Part shown: in pieces, positions 37,275 to 49,697 of the stretch
How the letters are laid out: each line of letters opens with the position of its first letter
Numbering within the stretch: the stretch's first letter is position 1
NCBI GenBank assembly: GCA_019359495.1
Contig: JAHHHF010000076.1
Coordinates: forward strand, 90,476 to 154,475
Length of the DNA: 64,000 nucleotides
Direction: 5' to 3'
From: Goleter apudmare HA4340-LM2
GTDB lineage: Bacteria; Cyanobacteriota; Cyanobacteriia; Cyanobacteriales; Nostocaceae
Position numbers and translations under genes: made by a program
Notes under the pieces: model-generated
The model's input: the letters and a program-made list of their open reading frames with translations, nothing else
Told to the model about the DNA's origin: nothing
Databases searched by the model: none

Positions 37275-37949
37275 TTAATATTCACGTCTAAACAACCCAA
37301 ATAAGGGAGCAAGGATTGTACCAAAAACAAAGCCTCCAATGTGTGCCCAATAAGCAACTCCACCTGTTTCCACGCTCATATTAGCCGCTACTTGCAGACT
37401 GACTAGTCCAGATATTACATTCTGGATAAAGAAAATTCCGATCAGGATCATTGCCGGAATTCTGATAGTGGTGACGAAAAATCCTAAGAAAACTAAGCTC
37501 ATAATTCTAGCTTGAGGGAAGCGGATCAGGTATGCGCCCAAAACCCCAGAGATGGCACCACTTGCACCTAAAGAAGGAATTCTAGAATCCATACCAATAT
37601 ACCACTGACATAAGGCAGCTAAAGCACCACATACCAAATAAAAAATTAGATATTTGACATGACCCAAACGGTCTTCAATGTTGTTACCAAAAACCCAGAG
37701 AAACAACATGTTCGATATCAAGTGCCACCAACCACCATGTAAAAATTGCGACGTAAATAAAGTTGTCCATTCCTGTGCAAAGTTGGTGGTTAACTCTCGT
37801 GGAATTACTGCATACAACCTGAAGAACTCTTCTAGTTGTTCATTAGACAAACTATATTCATGAAGAAAAACTAAAATATTCATGCCGATCAACCCGTAAG
37901 TTAAATAGGGGGTGATTCGCGTTGGATTTTCGTCGTAGAGAGGAAACAC
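37275..37949 (-). CDS. Rhomboid-family intramembrane serine protease
   Basis: A 224-residue six-helix membrane protease. The catalytic Ser is in GASGAISGVLGAYL (GxSG), the His in VAYWAHIGGFVFG. The family's HGGWWHLISNMLFLWVFGNNIED loop/helix supplies the oxyanion His/Asn. It cleaves transmembrane segments of unknown targets. It lies convergent with the Wzc-like gene, so not part of that operon. Confidence 0.92.
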   Translation of the reverse strand: MFPLYDENPTRITPYLTYGLIGMNILVFLHEYSLSNEQLEEFFRLYAVIPRELTTNFAQEWTTLFTSQFLHGGWWHLISNMLFLWVFGNNIEDRLGHVKYLIFYLVCGALAALCQWYIGMDSRIPSLGASGAISGVLGAYLIRFPQARIMSLVFLGFFVTTIRIPAMILIGIFFIQNVISGLVSLQVAANMSVETGGVAYWAHIGGFVFGTILAPLFGLFRREY

Positions 37950-38469
37950 AGGTGTTTTTCCTAATCATTGATTAATTGCAATATAGCCTGTTCAGTAGGC
38001 AGTTGATAAGTCATGTTTTCTATAAAAATTGAATTAGACCCAAACTAAGGCCCCTCCAACTGTCTGTGTAACCGCGTAGTGGCTCATCGTTTAACGTTGA
38101 ATATCGCTCTTTCGGCAGGATAGGTATTCCCTATCTTCATGAGAAAGCAAGCTAGCAACAGCATTTTTGTCGCAAGCAGGTGATGCAAGACATAATTCTT
38201 TTTTCGGCGTTGCATAGTTGTGGGATGAATCGAGAATTTAAACCAAGGCTAAAGATAGATTCTTTGCAACTGACACTTTGTACTCTACAGGTACTTGTGC
38301 GGAGAACTCGTAAAAGTAGCCGTACTCTCAGAGAAGCCTCGCGCGATCCTCTACCGCGTCTATGCGTGTTAGCGTACCCCTCCGGGGAAGCAAGCTACGC
38401 GGGGCAAAATCATCCCATTATTCAGCCAGCAATGCCCTTTTTTCCTGTACCTAACTCAGGACCTAACCA
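37950..38469. repeat. Repeat-rich intergenic island
   Basis: No gene is supported. 38281-38405 is GC-rich and built from Nostoc repeats: TGCGGAGAACTCGTAA (shared with 50323-50345 in the opposite orientation) and a foldback GTTAGCGTACCCCTCC / GGGGAAGCAAGCTACGCG. A 97-codon frame across this stretch has no homology signal or good start and is treated as chance. Confidence 0.5.
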
Positions 38470-39213
38470 CTAAATCACATATTTCTCAATAACTTTTTTC
38501 CATATCAAATAGCCTTGACCATTTAAATGCAGACCATCCAAAGTATATTGAACATCTAATTTATTTTCAGAATCTGACAAATGAGAAAACACATCTATAT
38601 ATTGATATTTAAATTCTCGTGCTAATTCGCTCAAGCCTAGATTAAGGGTTAATATGTTATTGTTATTTTGCAAAAATTGTTTTTTATTATTGACTGGTAG
38701 AATACTTTGAATAAAAAGTTGTGTATTGGGTGCGTGGATTTGAAACTCATTTAAAATCTGCTTGTACGTCTTTAAAATTTGTTCTACAGATTTATGCTTA
38801 AATACTAAATCATTGACACCTACCATTAAGAAAACTTTGCGAGGTTGAGATTCTACTATTTCCTGAAGACGATTTAATATTCCATCTGTTGTGTCACCAT
38901 TAATTCCACGATTTTTGATTTGGGAATTATTCATTAATTCTATCCATTCGCCTTCATCAGTGATGCTGTCTCCTAAAAATATTATATCAGCGTTAGATTT
39001 AGGCAATATTTGAAACTGGCTTTGTTTATAGTAATAGTAGACTGAATAATTATGGCTGGGTTCACCCACTAATACACCACTCCAGAGAGATGAGACTTTT
39101 TGCAACAAATATTCATGCCCTCCTTTTTTTACAATCAAAATATTGATTAGCAATAAAAAAAAGATATTTAATAATACTGAAATAAATAATATAATTGTGA
39201 ATCTATTGTTCAT
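38470..39213 (-). CDS. GDSL/SGNH-type hydrolase
   Basis: A 247-residue esterase-like protein with an N-terminal membrane anchor (IILFISVLLNIFFLLLINIL). SGNH blocks: ADIIFLGDSITDEGEW (Ser nucleophile), NRGINGDTTDG (Gly), VFLMVGVNDLVF (Asn) and YTLDGLHLNGQGY (Asp and His). It probably removes acyl groups from lipids or polysaccharides outside the membrane. It is markedly AT-rich (many TTT/AAT codons) and bordered by repeats, so it may be transferred DNA. Confidence 0.83.
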   Translation of the reverse strand: MNNRFTIILFISVLLNIFFLLLINILIVKKGGHEYLLQKVSSLWSGVLVGEPSHNYSVYYYYKQSQFQILPKSNADIIFLGDSITDEGEWIELMNNSQIKNRGINGDTTDGILNRLQEIVESQPRKVFLMVGVNDLVFKHKSVEQILKTYKQILNEFQIHAPNTQLFIQSILPVNNKKQFLQNNNNILTLNLGLSELAREFKYQYIDVFSHLSDSENKLDVQYTLDGLHLNGQGYLIWKKVIEKYVI

Positions 39214-39304
39214 CTTTTTTGCATCCTATTTGAAACAAGAGTTATACTGCTCCTCAAGCATATGCAGTACATCATAATAGTTTAGGCATTATAGTAATTA
39301 AAAA

Positions 39305-40219
39305 TTAATCTTTGCTAGATGGCGACTCTGAGATAAAATCTTGCACACGCTGCCAAACATTCTCTAACAAATGAGGATCATCTCCATCAAACCACTGAAT
39401 TTGAGGACATGCACGAAACCAAGTGCGTTGTCGCTTGGCAAATTGTCGGGTATGCAAAACTATTAATTCCTTTGCTGTATCCAAAGAAATTTCCCCTGCT
39501 AAATATTCCTTAATTTCTTGATAACCCAAAGTATTCAACAACGACAAATTAAGGCCATATTTTTGACAAAGATATTCCACCTCAGCAACCAAACCATCTG
39601 CTACCATCTGTTCAGTACGTCGATGAATGCGATCGCCCAATCGCTCAACATCGTAATCTAAACCAATCTGCAAAATCGGGTAATTCGGTGGATTTTCCCC
39701 TTGCTGTGCCGAAATAGGATAACCCGTAACATAATATACTTCCAATGCTCTGAGAGTTCGTACTGAATCATGGGGATGAATTTTTTCAGCCGCAACGGGA
39801 TCAACTTGTTGCAACATAGCGTAAAGTTGAGTTTGTCCTAAAGATTCCAGTTGCGATCGCAATTCTGGTTGCGGTGCTACCCTAGGAATTTTCATCCCTT
39901 GGACAATAGAACGGATGTATAAGCCAGTGCCTCCAACCAGCAACAGAGGAGAATCAAGGAAAGAAGTCACTAAAGCTTGTGCTTGGGCTTGGTAATCTGC
40001 TACCGTCATCGTGTTTGTCGGAGCGCAGATATCTATTAAGTAATGTGGCACTAGTTTTTGTTCTGTCACTGTTGGTTTGGCTGTACCAATATCAAACTCC
40101 TGGTACACTTGACGAGAATCTGCACTTAGAATGACAGTACCTAAACGTGTAGCTAAACTTAATCCCAAACCTGATTTACCTGTCGCCGTTGCGCCACAAA
40201 TCACAATTAATTTAGTCAT
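39305..40219 (-). CDS. miaA: MiaA, tRNA dimethylallyltransferase
   Basis: Adds a dimethylallyl group to A37 of tRNAs that read UNN codons, before methylthiolation and hydroxylation by MiaE. The 304-residue protein has the P-loop GATATGKSGLGLSLA at 8-22, the SADSRQVYQEFDIGTAKPT substrate loop (33-51), and the DICAPTNTMTVADYQ region (about 68-82). The ending has the HTRQFAKRQRTWFR tRNA-binding motif. Divergent from gyrB. Confidence 0.95.
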   Translation of the reverse strand: MTKLIVICGATATGKSGLGLSLATRLGTVILSADSRQVYQEFDIGTAKPTVTEQKLVPHYLIDICAPTNTMTVADYQAQAQALVTSFLDSPLLLVGGTGLYIRSIVQGMKIPRVAPQPELRSQLESLGQTQLYAMLQQVDPVAAEKIHPHDSVRTLRALEVYYVTGYPISAQQGENPPNYPILQIGLDYDVERLGDRIHRRTEQMVADGLVAEVEYLCQKYGLNLSLLNTLGYQEIKEYLAGEISLDTAKELIVLHTRQFAKRQRTWFRACPQIQWFDGDDPHLLENVWQRVQDFISESPSSKD

Positions 40220-40360
40220 TGGTTATTAATTATTCTTCATTAGTCATTTGTCATTCTGCCACTACTCCAATCTCACACAGGGTTGCAACCCCTGTATAAA
40301 CTTCTCATTAAATCGCTCTACAGACGCCATGAAGGCTTTTGTGTTAGAATTTTGGAGTGA

Positions 40361-42352
<1,992 letters not shown>

Positions 42353-42381
42353 GATTAATCATCTTTGGGAGTTCGGTAATA

Positions 42382-42425
42382 GGTAATGAGTAATTGGCAT
42401 CAGCCTCTTACCCATTACCTTTTTT
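42382..42425 (+). terminator. Rho-independent terminator after gyrB
   Basis: GGTAATGAGTAA (42382-42393) pairs with TTACCCATTACC (42408-42419), one mismatch, followed by TTTTTT. It lies 30 bases after the gyrB stop. Confidence 0.75.
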
Positions 42426-42607
42426 ATTTGTTGTACTTCAATCCCTCTTTTGCCTGATGACAACTCGAAAATTAGCCAACTTTGCTAGTGAAAATCTCCA
42501 GTTTATTGTGGATTTCTGCAAACTACGTCATTAGGCTGAGGGACTGTCTCCTAAAATTTATTAACTATTATCAATAATTGTCTATTGAACTGGACTTATG
42601 TAAAGCT

Positions 42608-43255
42608 ATGAAAGCAAGCAAAGCAATTTTACGAAAAGCATTGTTTAACATTATTGGTGGATGTAGCTTTGCAGCCCTGTCTGCCTGCGCGCCACCCGTC
42701 ACAGAAACGCCTACGACAACTGTTCCTCCAGTAGTAGAAACGCCTGTAACAACTGTTCCTCCAACTACGCCCACTCCTAATGATGTCACTGCTGACCGAA
42801 ATATAGCAGAACAACTACAGTTATTAGCCACACAAAGGCAGTTGCAGACCTTCGTAAAAGCATTACAAACCACAGGCTTAAACGAAAGATTAGCCACACC
42901 AGGCCCATATACAGTCTTTGTACCTAATGATGCCGCTTTTGCCGCACTACCAAAAACTACTGTAGATAACCTCTTGCAGCCAGAAAACAGAGCAAAACTG
43001 GAGCAGCTTCTGTCATACCACATTATACCGGGACGATTTACTGCCAATCAACTGAAATCAGGACAAGTCAAAACTCTAGAGGGTAATGCTGTGAAAATCA
43101 ATGTTGATCCTACCGCTAACACAGTCACTGTTAACGATGCTGGGGTAATACAGCCAGACATCCCTGCTAGTAACGGTATCATTCATGTAGTTGATAAAGT
43201 TATTCTGCCAGCTAATTTTCAAGCCAGTCAAAAACCTAACCGTACAAGGCAGTAG
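42608..43255 (+). CDS. Fasciclin-domain lipoprotein
   Basis: A 215-residue secreted protein; start taken at ATG 42608, giving MKASKAILRKALFNIIGG. The lipobox LSAC puts the lipid Cys near 26. A threonine/proline linker with two tandem TETPTTTVPPVVETP-like units follows, then a single FAS1 domain. FAS1 motifs: LQTFVKALQTTGLNERLATPGPYTVFVPNDAAF (H1), LLSYHIIPGRFTANQL and GIIHVVDKVILP (H2). Likely a membrane-tethered adhesion-type protein. The upstream ribosome-binding site is weak. Function in cyanobacteria not established. Confidence 0.87.
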   Translation: MKASKAILRKALFNIIGGCSFAALSACAPPVTETPTTTVPPVVETPVTTVPPTTPTPNDVTADRNIAEQLQLLATQRQLQTFVKALQTTGLNERLATPGPYTVFVPNDAAFAALPKTTVDNLLQPENRAKLEQLLSYHIIPGRFTANQLKSGQVKTLEGNAVKINVDPTANTVTVNDAGVIQPDIPASNGIIHVVDKVILPANFQASQKPNRTRQ

Positions 43256-43273
43256 TTTAGCAAAGCCAAAACT

Positions 43274-43323
43274 CCCCGGTTTGATTATGGGGTCAGCAGG
43301 AAAAAATACCGGGGAAATTTTTT
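43274..43323 (+). terminator. Rho-independent terminator after the fasciclin gene
   Basis: CCCCGGT (43274-43280) and ACCGGGG (43308-43314) pair perfectly, followed by AAATTTTTT. The loop of 27 bases is long, but the U-run is strong. Confidence 0.65.
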
Positions 43324-44930
43324 CCTGGTTTTTGACGGGATTAAGATTAATTAAAAAATATATAAATTTTTATAAACATGAACAATAGTCAGGTCATGAT
43401 TTTTATGTGAAGAGTTAAGATAATTATAAAAATTGCCAAAGCTTTTTAATGATTAAGTCTGAGTAAATCTTTTAGTTTTCCTGACAATTCACTATTAGCA
43501 GTGTGTTTTAATATTTATAATCTCTGACCTGAAAGTTAACTGACAACATGAGCTAAAACAATATTTGTTATCCTTGATGGTAGCTATACTCAAAGACTAT
43601 ATTACGACCCCATGACTTTGGGTGTGTGAGCAGCAAGTCATGAGTATACGTAAGTGTGTTAAATAAAGATGGACAAGCCTCAAATCCCTCTTGCCTCTAA
43701 CTTCCACCTTCCGCTATTTTCCAACTCCAATAATAAATTTTTATGCCGTTATCGGTATCTTAAGATAATGAATTATGTCGATATCATGATAATCATCTCA
43801 AGAATACGTATTAAAGTTTATACAAATACCACTTAAAGCGACTTTGTAATTAAATTTCCAACTCATCCTGAAAATCATCTATGTTTCTACTTCTTACTGC
43901 TAGTCGTGGAAAAATATTTGCTGCTAATACGGCAATATATTCATATTTTGCCGCATTGGTCACTGTTGTTATGCTTGTATGCGATACACTTTTAACTTAC
44001 GGTAGGCAAATATTAAACATTGCCAATGTCAAATCCTTGAGGAATTGATTAAAATATCGTTGTATACAATGGGAAAAGTTTGTCAAGTTTCATAGGGCTG
44101 AAATCTTAGCAGTGCGCTAACGTGTGAATAAGAGCAAATCAGTTAAATCTCAAATCAAATGTTATCTAGCTGATTTCGCCGCAACCTCAACTCCTCAGTT
44201 TAGGTAGTTGGCATGTACAAAGGTAGAGTTCCCAAAGACAAGCAGCATCATACTTGCTGTATCTACTTAGCTACTAAGTCTCTTCTTTCTCTATGGGCTG
44301 AGTCATTTATAAAGGAAATGTAAAAATGGGTGCACTAATGCTTACTGCCTGAGTTAACATATAATGCGCTATACCTGAGTAATTAATGTTGTGCATCATA
44401 CTGAAAACTATTCATGGGCAGTTTTACCTTCCTTTTAATGTAATGAGAATGCCACTGCAATTCCAAAAAGTTTTCAAAAAGATTTAGAGGTATCAGTACC
44501 CTTTTTCGGGTCTTTTTGATAAAAGTGGCTTTACTTTACTGAATGACTTGATGATGAACACACAAAAAGAGTGCAATTTCTGTGAAACAGGCTACAATCG
44601 GAACAGTCTTTATAAGAAAATCTGCCGACAGTCATATTCTTTGGTCTGTGATGGTGAGTTTTGTTATCAAGAGTTGTATTTTTTTTGACCAGCCAATTAA
44701 ATGTTGTGTGCGAAAGCTACACGTATAACATTCACTAGAGTAAGAAAATTAGCCTTATAAAGTGATTTTCCTACTTAGTAACAAACTCCTCCAAAGGAGA
44801 TACAAAACTTCCGAAAATATTTGCGGCAAGCCAGCCAAAACTAGTATTTTCGGTTTGAAACTAGCTCATTTATAAGAGCAGTAAACACATCTTGAGTAAT
44901 TGATTCTGCAAGGAGCATGAGGAACGCGGC
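43324..44930. other. 1.6 kb region upstream of sigA
   Basis: Long AT-rich stretch with no substantial gene. It must carry the sigA promoters. A 45-codon cysteine-rich frame (44551-44688) is listed separately; a 55-codon frame at 43881-44048 with one hydrophobic segment has no ribosome-binding site. A small foldback ACCC/GGGT followed by CTTTTTG lies near 44498-44517. The long distance suggests a long leader, small RNAs or several promoters. I could not identify an RNA family. Confidence 0.4.
44551..44688 (+). CDS. Possible cysteine-rich mini-protein
   Basis: A 45-codon frame, starting with two ATG codons, encoding MMNTQKECNFCETGYNRNSL followed by a second Cys-rich half. Cys positions are about 8, 11, 25, 33 and 38 (a CxxC pair, then C-x7-C-x4-C), spaced like a small zinc-binding knuckle. 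No clear Shine-Dalgarno precedes it. It could be a small metal-binding regulator or a chance frame; nothing else in the region is as patterned. Confidence 0.3.
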   Translation: MMNTQKECNFCETGYNRNSLYKKICRQSYSLVCDGEFCYQELYFF

Positions 44931-46100
44931 ATGAACCAGGCTAACAACGTACTCGAAAGCATTTATCAGCCTGACCTAGAAATGATAAATCCGCCTGATA
45001 TCGAGTTAGAAGAACTCTTAATTGACGATGAAGAGGACTTACTGATCATTGATGAAGGTGAAGACGAATTTTTAGAGCCTCAGTCTGATGAGGATGACGC
45101 AAAGTCTGGAAAAGCCGCTAAATCGCGTCGTCGGACACAAAGCAAGAAAAAGCACTACACCGAAGATTCGATTCGCCTTTATTTGCAAGAAATTGGAAGA
45201 ATTCGTCTGTTGCGGGCAGATGAAGAAATCGAATTGGCGCGGAAAATTGCCGATTTATTGGAATTAGAAAGGGTACGGGAAAAACTTTCTGAACAGTTGG
45301 ATCGTGACCCTAAGGATAGTGAATGGGCAGAAGCTGTACAACTCCCATTACCAGCCTTTCGTTATCGCCTGCATGTTGGTCGCAGGGCGAAAGATAAGAT
45401 GGTGCAATCTAACCTCCGCCTTGTGGTTTCAATTGCCAAGAAATACATGAATCGTGGCTTGTCATTTCAAGACTTAATTCAGGAAGGTAGCCTTGGTTTG
45501 ATTCGCGCCGCAGAAAAGTTTGACCATGAAAAAGGTTATAAGTTTTCTACATACGCTACATGGTGGATTCGTCAGGCAATTACCAGGGCGATCGCCGACC
45601 AATCTCGCACTATCCGTCTTCCTGTTCACCTCTACGAAACTATTTCTCGGATCAAGAAAACTACTAAGCTACTCTCTCAAGAAATGGGTCGCAAACCCAC
45701 CGAAGAAGAAATTGCGACTCGTATGGAAATGACGATTGAGAAGCTGCGGTTTATTGCTAAATCTGCCCAACTACCTATTTCATTAGAAACGCCCATAGGG
45801 AAAGAAGAAGATTCCCGATTAGGTGATTTTATTGAATCTGACGGAGAAACACCAGAAGACCAAGTTTCTAAAAATCTTTTACGTGAAGATTTGGAAAAAG
45901 TCCTCGATAGTCTTAGTCCCCGTGAAAGAGATGTTCTCAGACTCCGCTACGGTTTGGACGATGGTCGGATGAAAACTCTGGAAGAAATTGGCCAGATTTT
46001 TAATGTTACCCGCGAACGGATTCGTCAAATTGAGGCGAAGGCTCTCCGCAAGTTACGCCACCCGAATCGCAACAGTGTTCTTAAGGAATATATTCGCTAG
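44931..46100 (+). CDS. sigA: SigA, principal (group 1) RNA polymerase sigma factor
   Basis: Housekeeping sigma-70 of cyanobacteria, which directs RNA polymerase to -10/-35 promoters. The 389-residue protein has an acidic N-terminal region (about 20-57, many Asp/Glu), region 1.2 ([17 protein letters not shown]), region 2 ([53 protein letters not shown]), region 3, and region 4 with the HTH ([20 protein letters not shown]). An AAGGAG lies near 44909. The usual acidic N-terminus and length mark group 1. The gene is followed by a good terminator and then a convergent hliP. Confidence 0.95.
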   Translation: MNQANNVLESIYQPDLEMINPPDIELEELLIDDEEDLLIIDEGEDEFLEPQSDEDDAKSGKAAKSRRRTQSKKKHYTEDSIRLYLQEIGRIRLLRADEEIELARKIADLLELERVREKLSEQLDRDPKDSEWAEAVQLPLPAFRYRLHVGRRAKDKMVQSNLRLVVSIAKKYMNRGLSFQDLIQEGSLGLIRAAEKFDHEKGYKFSTYATWWIRQAITRAIADQSRTIRLPVHLYETISRIKKTTKLLSQEMGRKPTEEEIATRMEMTIEKLRFIAKSAQLPISLETPIGKEEDSRLGDFIESDGETPEDQVSKNLLREDLEKVLDSLSPRERDVLRLRYGLDDGRMKTLEEIGQIFNVTRERIRQIEAKALRKLRHPNRNSVLKEYIR

Positions 46101-46163
46101 AGACTACGTCTCTACGTAAAAAATAGAAAGCCTGGGGGTGAATTACACTCCCAGGCTTTTTTA
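46098..46163 (+). terminator. sigA terminator preceded by a TAGAGAC palindrome
   Basis: The palindrome TAGAGACTACGTCTCTA (46098-46114) overlaps the sigA stop codon. A strong stem follows: AAAGCCTGGGGGTG (46127-46140) with CACTCCCAGGCTTT (46146-46159) and a T-run. It serves sigA and, read from the other side, may also end the convergent hliP. Confidence 0.8.
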
Positions 46164-46190
46164 TATCTACTCAATTTTGTATCTTAAAGC

Positions 46191-46370
46191 TTACAAAATG
46201 CCCCAGAAGTGGAGGAAGCCTTGACCAGAAAACAATTCAATCAAAGCAGCTGCTAGAAAACCAATCATTGCTAAACGACCGTTCCAAATTTCTGCTTGTG
46301 GGGTAAAGCCCCAGCGCCAAGCATTGCGGTCTCCTTCTACGGGAGCACTGATTCTTGTTGTATCTGTCAT
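46191..46370 (-). CDS. High-light-inducible (HLIP/CAB-ELIP-HLIP) protein
   Basis: A 59-residue thylakoid protein with one chlorophyll-binding helix. The start is ATG 46370, preceded by GGAG at an 8-base spacing; a GTG-initiated reading from 46379 adds three residues. The HLIP motif is [20 protein letters not shown], with the Glu/Asn/Arg that coordinate pigments, then [12 protein letters not shown]. HLIPs bind chlorophyll and carotenoids, protect photosystem II and quench excess energy. The light-stress induction typical of the family is expected. Confidence 0.9.
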   Translation of the reverse strand: MTDTTRISAPVEGDRNAWRWGFTPQAEIWNGRLAMIGFLAAALIELFSGQGFLHFWGIL

Positions 46371-46955
46371 AGTTGGCACTCCAGGTTGGATTTACGAATA
46401 ATGATTGCGTCTATGTAAATTAATATAACAATTTTTTTCAGAAATGCAACGTTTACTTGTAGATTTATTTCTATTGCTTGACATAAACAGTAGCTTTAGT
46501 AATTTTACCTACTTAAAACATCTATCTATAGGTATAGCTGCGGAAGATTAAAGATATATGACATCACCTATTTTTTCCCAGAGACAAAAATACTTATTAA
46601 GAATCTTTAGCAACTATTTTACACATTAAGTACTAGTTCTGCTTACACAGCTAATTAAAATCAAATTTTTTGATAGCAGTATGATATATAAATTTAAGAA
46701 TTTTTAGTATTTAACTTTATGGCAGATACTTTTACGTCACTGCCGCGATCGCTTTGATGTAGATGTCATTCTTAAGTAGCTAGGCAAAAATAAATACACT
46801 CATGAAAGTTGGGTATGGGGCATAGTAAAAAAATATTGGAATTTAATTATGCCCAATTACTTAACAGCCTCTTGCAGAAGTCCAAGGCGCTATTGAACCA
46901 GCACTACTCAATCTGCTAAGTTAGCTGGACACAGTTTTAAAATAATCATTGACTA
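46371..46955. other. 585-base intergenic region
   Basis: AT-rich DNA between the hliP promoter side and the 3' end of the GyrA paralogue. No gene, no strong hairpin. A Nostoc-type TGGGGCATAG word occurs near 46815. Confidence 0.35.
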
Positions 46956-49472
46956 TTAGCGGACTTCCACAACGGAGATGATTTTTTCATCGCGGTTGAG
47001 TTGGAGGATACTTTCACCTTTACTATCTCTGTTTAACAAAGGCACTGTTTCCACAGGTATCCGGACTACCCGGTCTTTATTCGTCAGTAGTGCCATTTCT
47101 CCAGAGGCGATCGCCATTGCAGCTAATTTGTCTGTTTTGCTAGTGAATTTGATGGCTTGTGTCCCTAAATCACCCCGGTTAGCTGCTCTTAAGTTACTTG
47201 CTGGTATGCGTTTAGCGTATCCTTCTTGAGTAACTAGCAACAATTGGTCTTCTTTGGTAAGAGTCACACAGCCTACCATTTGTTGATTTCTCAAGAGGCG
47301 AAAAGCTTGTAACCCCATCGCTGCACGTCCCATCACGGGTAATTGTTCGTCATTAACTGCAAACCTCAATAGACGACCACCGGAACTGGCGACAAATAAG
47401 TGTTCTCCTGTAGTGGTGAACTCGGTAAAACACAATTCATCATCGTCTTTAAGTTTCAAAATCGTAATTCCGCGCCGAGTTAGGTTAGTAAACTCTTCTA
47501 AAGATAGGCGCTTAATTCTTCCTTGCTTTGTCAGCAGAATCATTTGAGTTGTTGTTAAATTTTCTGGCAGCAAAAACCGACTGACAACAGCTTCTTGAGC
47601 GCCTTGAGCCGTATTAGAGAGCATGGTAATCAATGGTGTTTTCCGAGGAGAACGTCCTGTCGTCAGAGGAATATCTCCCACCTTCACCGGGTAGACTTTA
47701 CCACCACTGGTAAGTACTAACAAATCTTTTTCTGTGTCAGTCAGCTCAGTCTGAATCAGGAAATCATGATCATGCAGACCGTTGTCAGCTTTCGGCTTTT
47801 TGGCATTCGGTAGACTACGGCGTACATACCCTCGTTGAGTAAATTCTAAAACTGTTTCTTCTGGCGGTTGTTCTGGTTTAATAGTTGAGATGTCAAATCG
47901 AGAATTTTCTTCATTGCCTTCTCCTTTTTGTGCCCTGGCTCCTTTTTCCTCTTTTTGTCTAGTTTCTCCACTAAAAGGTATGAGTTTGGTACGACGAACA
48001 TCGCTGTACTTGCGCTTTAGCGATCGCAAATCTTTTTTCAGTGCTTTCAGTAATTCCTTTCTATCATTCAGTAATTTCTGTAGCAAAGTGATTTGTTCAC
48101 TCAGATGCTCAAACTCCTGCTGCAAATTCTCTCTTTCTAAACCCGTGAGCCGTCGCAATGGCATAGCTAAAATGGCATCTGCTTGTACTTCACTCAAATC
48201 CAGGCGGCTACAAAGGCTTATTTTCGCGGTACTACCGTCGGCAGATTGACGCAAAATTTCAATGACTTGATCTACATTTGACAGCGCCAAGAGCAAGCCT
48301 TCTACCAAATGCAGGCGATTTTCGGCTTTACCCAACTCGTAACTGTAGCGACGGTTTAACGTCTGTTCCCGGAAGTTCAAAAACTCTTGTAACAACTGAC
48401 GCAAACTTAACTGGCGGGGTTGTCCATCAACCAAAGCTAACAAAATCGCCCCAAAGTTACTTTGTAAAGCTGTTTGGTGATACAAATTCTGAAGAATTTC
48501 TTGGGGGTTGGTATCGCGTTTGAGTTCAATTACCACCCGCATACCATCACGATCGCTCTCATCCCGCAAGTCAGAAATTCCTTGCAGGCGACCTTGATTT
48601 ACTAAGTCTGCTACTTTCTCAATCCAGCCAGCCTTATTTACCTGATAAGGCAATTCTGTAATGATAATTGCCGTCCGGCGCTTGCTCCCCCTGGTAGCGG
48701 GAATTTCTTCTAAAGTGGCGACTCCCCGCAGCACAATACTACCCTTACCGGTGGTATATGCTTCCCGAATTCCTAAGTCTCCGACGATTTCGCCACCGGT
48801 GGGAAAGTCTGGCGCTGGGATGATCTCAAACAATTTTTCATCGGGTAAATCTGGTTGGTCAATTAACGCAATTAACCCATCCACCAATTCCCCTAAATTG
48901 TGCGGTGGAATATTCGTCGCCATCCCTACGGCGATTCCAGAACAGCCATTGAGTAACAAAAACGGTAACTGAGCCGGGAGTACTGTTGGCTCTTGCTGGG
49001 AATTATCGAAGTTACCGATAAATTCCACAGTTTCTTCACCAATTTCCGTCAACATGCCTTCATGTCCAATTGGTGCGAGGCGGGTTTCTGTGTAACGCAT
49101 CGCGGCTGGCGGGTCATTATCGACGCTGCCAAAGTTACCATGTCCTGCTAATAAGGGGTAGCGGCTGGAAAATTCCTGCACCAATCTCACCAAAGCATCG
49201 TAAACTGCTTGGTCGCCGTGGGGGTGATATTTACCCAACACATCTCCCACTACACGGGCACACTTACGGTAGGGTCTATCTGGTGTCAAACCCAGTTCGT
49301 GCATGGCATACAAAATCCGCCGATGCACTGGTTTTAAGCCATCGCGGACATCTGGCAATGCTCGCCCGACAATCACACTCATGGCATATTCTAGATAAGA
49401 CCGTTGCATCTCGGTGTGCAGGGCTGTTGTGATTACCTGTCCCGTTGCGAGAAGGTTTAACTGTTTTGCCAT
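46956..49472 (-). CDS. GyrA/ParC-type topoisomerase subunit A (paralogue without GyrA box)
   Basis: An 838-residue type IIA topoisomerase A subunit. Breakage-reunion domain: [55 protein letters not shown], and catalytic Tyr127 in AMRYTETRL. Six-blade beta-pinwheel C-terminus follows a low-complexity linker (about 505-540, [20 protein letters not shown]). At the place of the GyrA box (QRRGGKG) in the first blade, the sequence is [10 protein letters not shown], so the box is absent. This predicts weak or no DNA wrapping, as in ParC. Cyanobacteria often carry two GyrA-like genes; this looks like the second type. At the quinolone-critical Ser position there is Gln88. gyrB is 4.6 kb away. Confidence 0.88.
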   Translation of the reverse strand: MAKQLNLLATGQVITTALHTEMQRSYLEYAMSVIVGRALPDVRDGLKPVHRRILYAMHELGLTPDRPYRKCARVVGDVLGKYHPHGDQAVYDALVRLVQEFSSRYPLLAGHGNFGSVDNDPPAAMRYTETRLAPIGHEGMLTEIGEETVEFIGNFDNSQQEPTVLPAQLPFLLLNGCSGIAVGMATNIPPHNLGELVDGLIALIDQPDLPDEKLFEIIPAPDFPTGGEIVGDLGIREAYTTGKGSIVLRGVATLEEIPATRGSKRRTAIIITELPYQVNKAGWIEKVADLVNQGRLQGISDLRDESDRDGMRVVIELKRDTNPQEILQNLYHQTALQSNFGAILLALVDGQPRQLSLRQLLQEFLNFREQTLNRRYSYELGKAENRLHLVEGLLLALSNVDQVIEILRQSADGSTAKISLCSRLDLSEVQADAILAMPLRRLTGLERENLQQEFEHLSEQITLLQKLLNDRKELLKALKKDLRSLKRKYSDVRRTKLIPFSGETRQKEEKGARAQKGEGNEENSRFDISTIKPEQPPEETVLEFTQRGYVRRSLPNAKKPKADNGLHDHDFLIQTELTDTEKDLLVLTSGGKVYPVKVGDIPLTTGRSPRKTPLITMLSNTAQGAQEAVVSRFLLPENLTTTQMILLTKQGRIKRLSLEEFTNLTRRGITILKLKDDDELCFTEFTTTGEHLFVASSGGRLLRFAVNDEQLPVMGRAAMGLQAFRLLRNQQMVGCVTLTKEDQLLLVTQEGYAKRIPASNLRAANRGDLGTQAIKFTSKTDKLAAMAIASGEMALLTNKDRVVRIPVETVPLLNRDSKGESILQLNRDEKIISVVEVR

Positions 49473-49697
49473 GAGTTTTTTCCCTGAAATTTAACTACAC
49501 AAAAGTCGCTGGAAATTAACAATGCAGCAACCACAGCATAACGGATGAAAAGCAATTACTTACCAAATTTTGTTAGTCATAGGATAAAAATCAGTAGTAT
49601 TATCCTTGATGACGTGGACACACATTAAAGATTAAAAAAGAGGCAGACAACTGTTTTACTCAGTTTGTCATCCCCTTCACCTATAAGTAAAATTCTC

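Noticed and set aside
38180..38473. 97-codon plus-strand frame
   Set aside because: It crosses GC-rich intergenic repeats, has no ribosome-binding site and its product has no recognisable pattern.
43881..44048. 55-codon frame with one hydrophobic segment upstream of sigA
   Set aside because: No ribosome-binding site or family pattern; kept only as a note.
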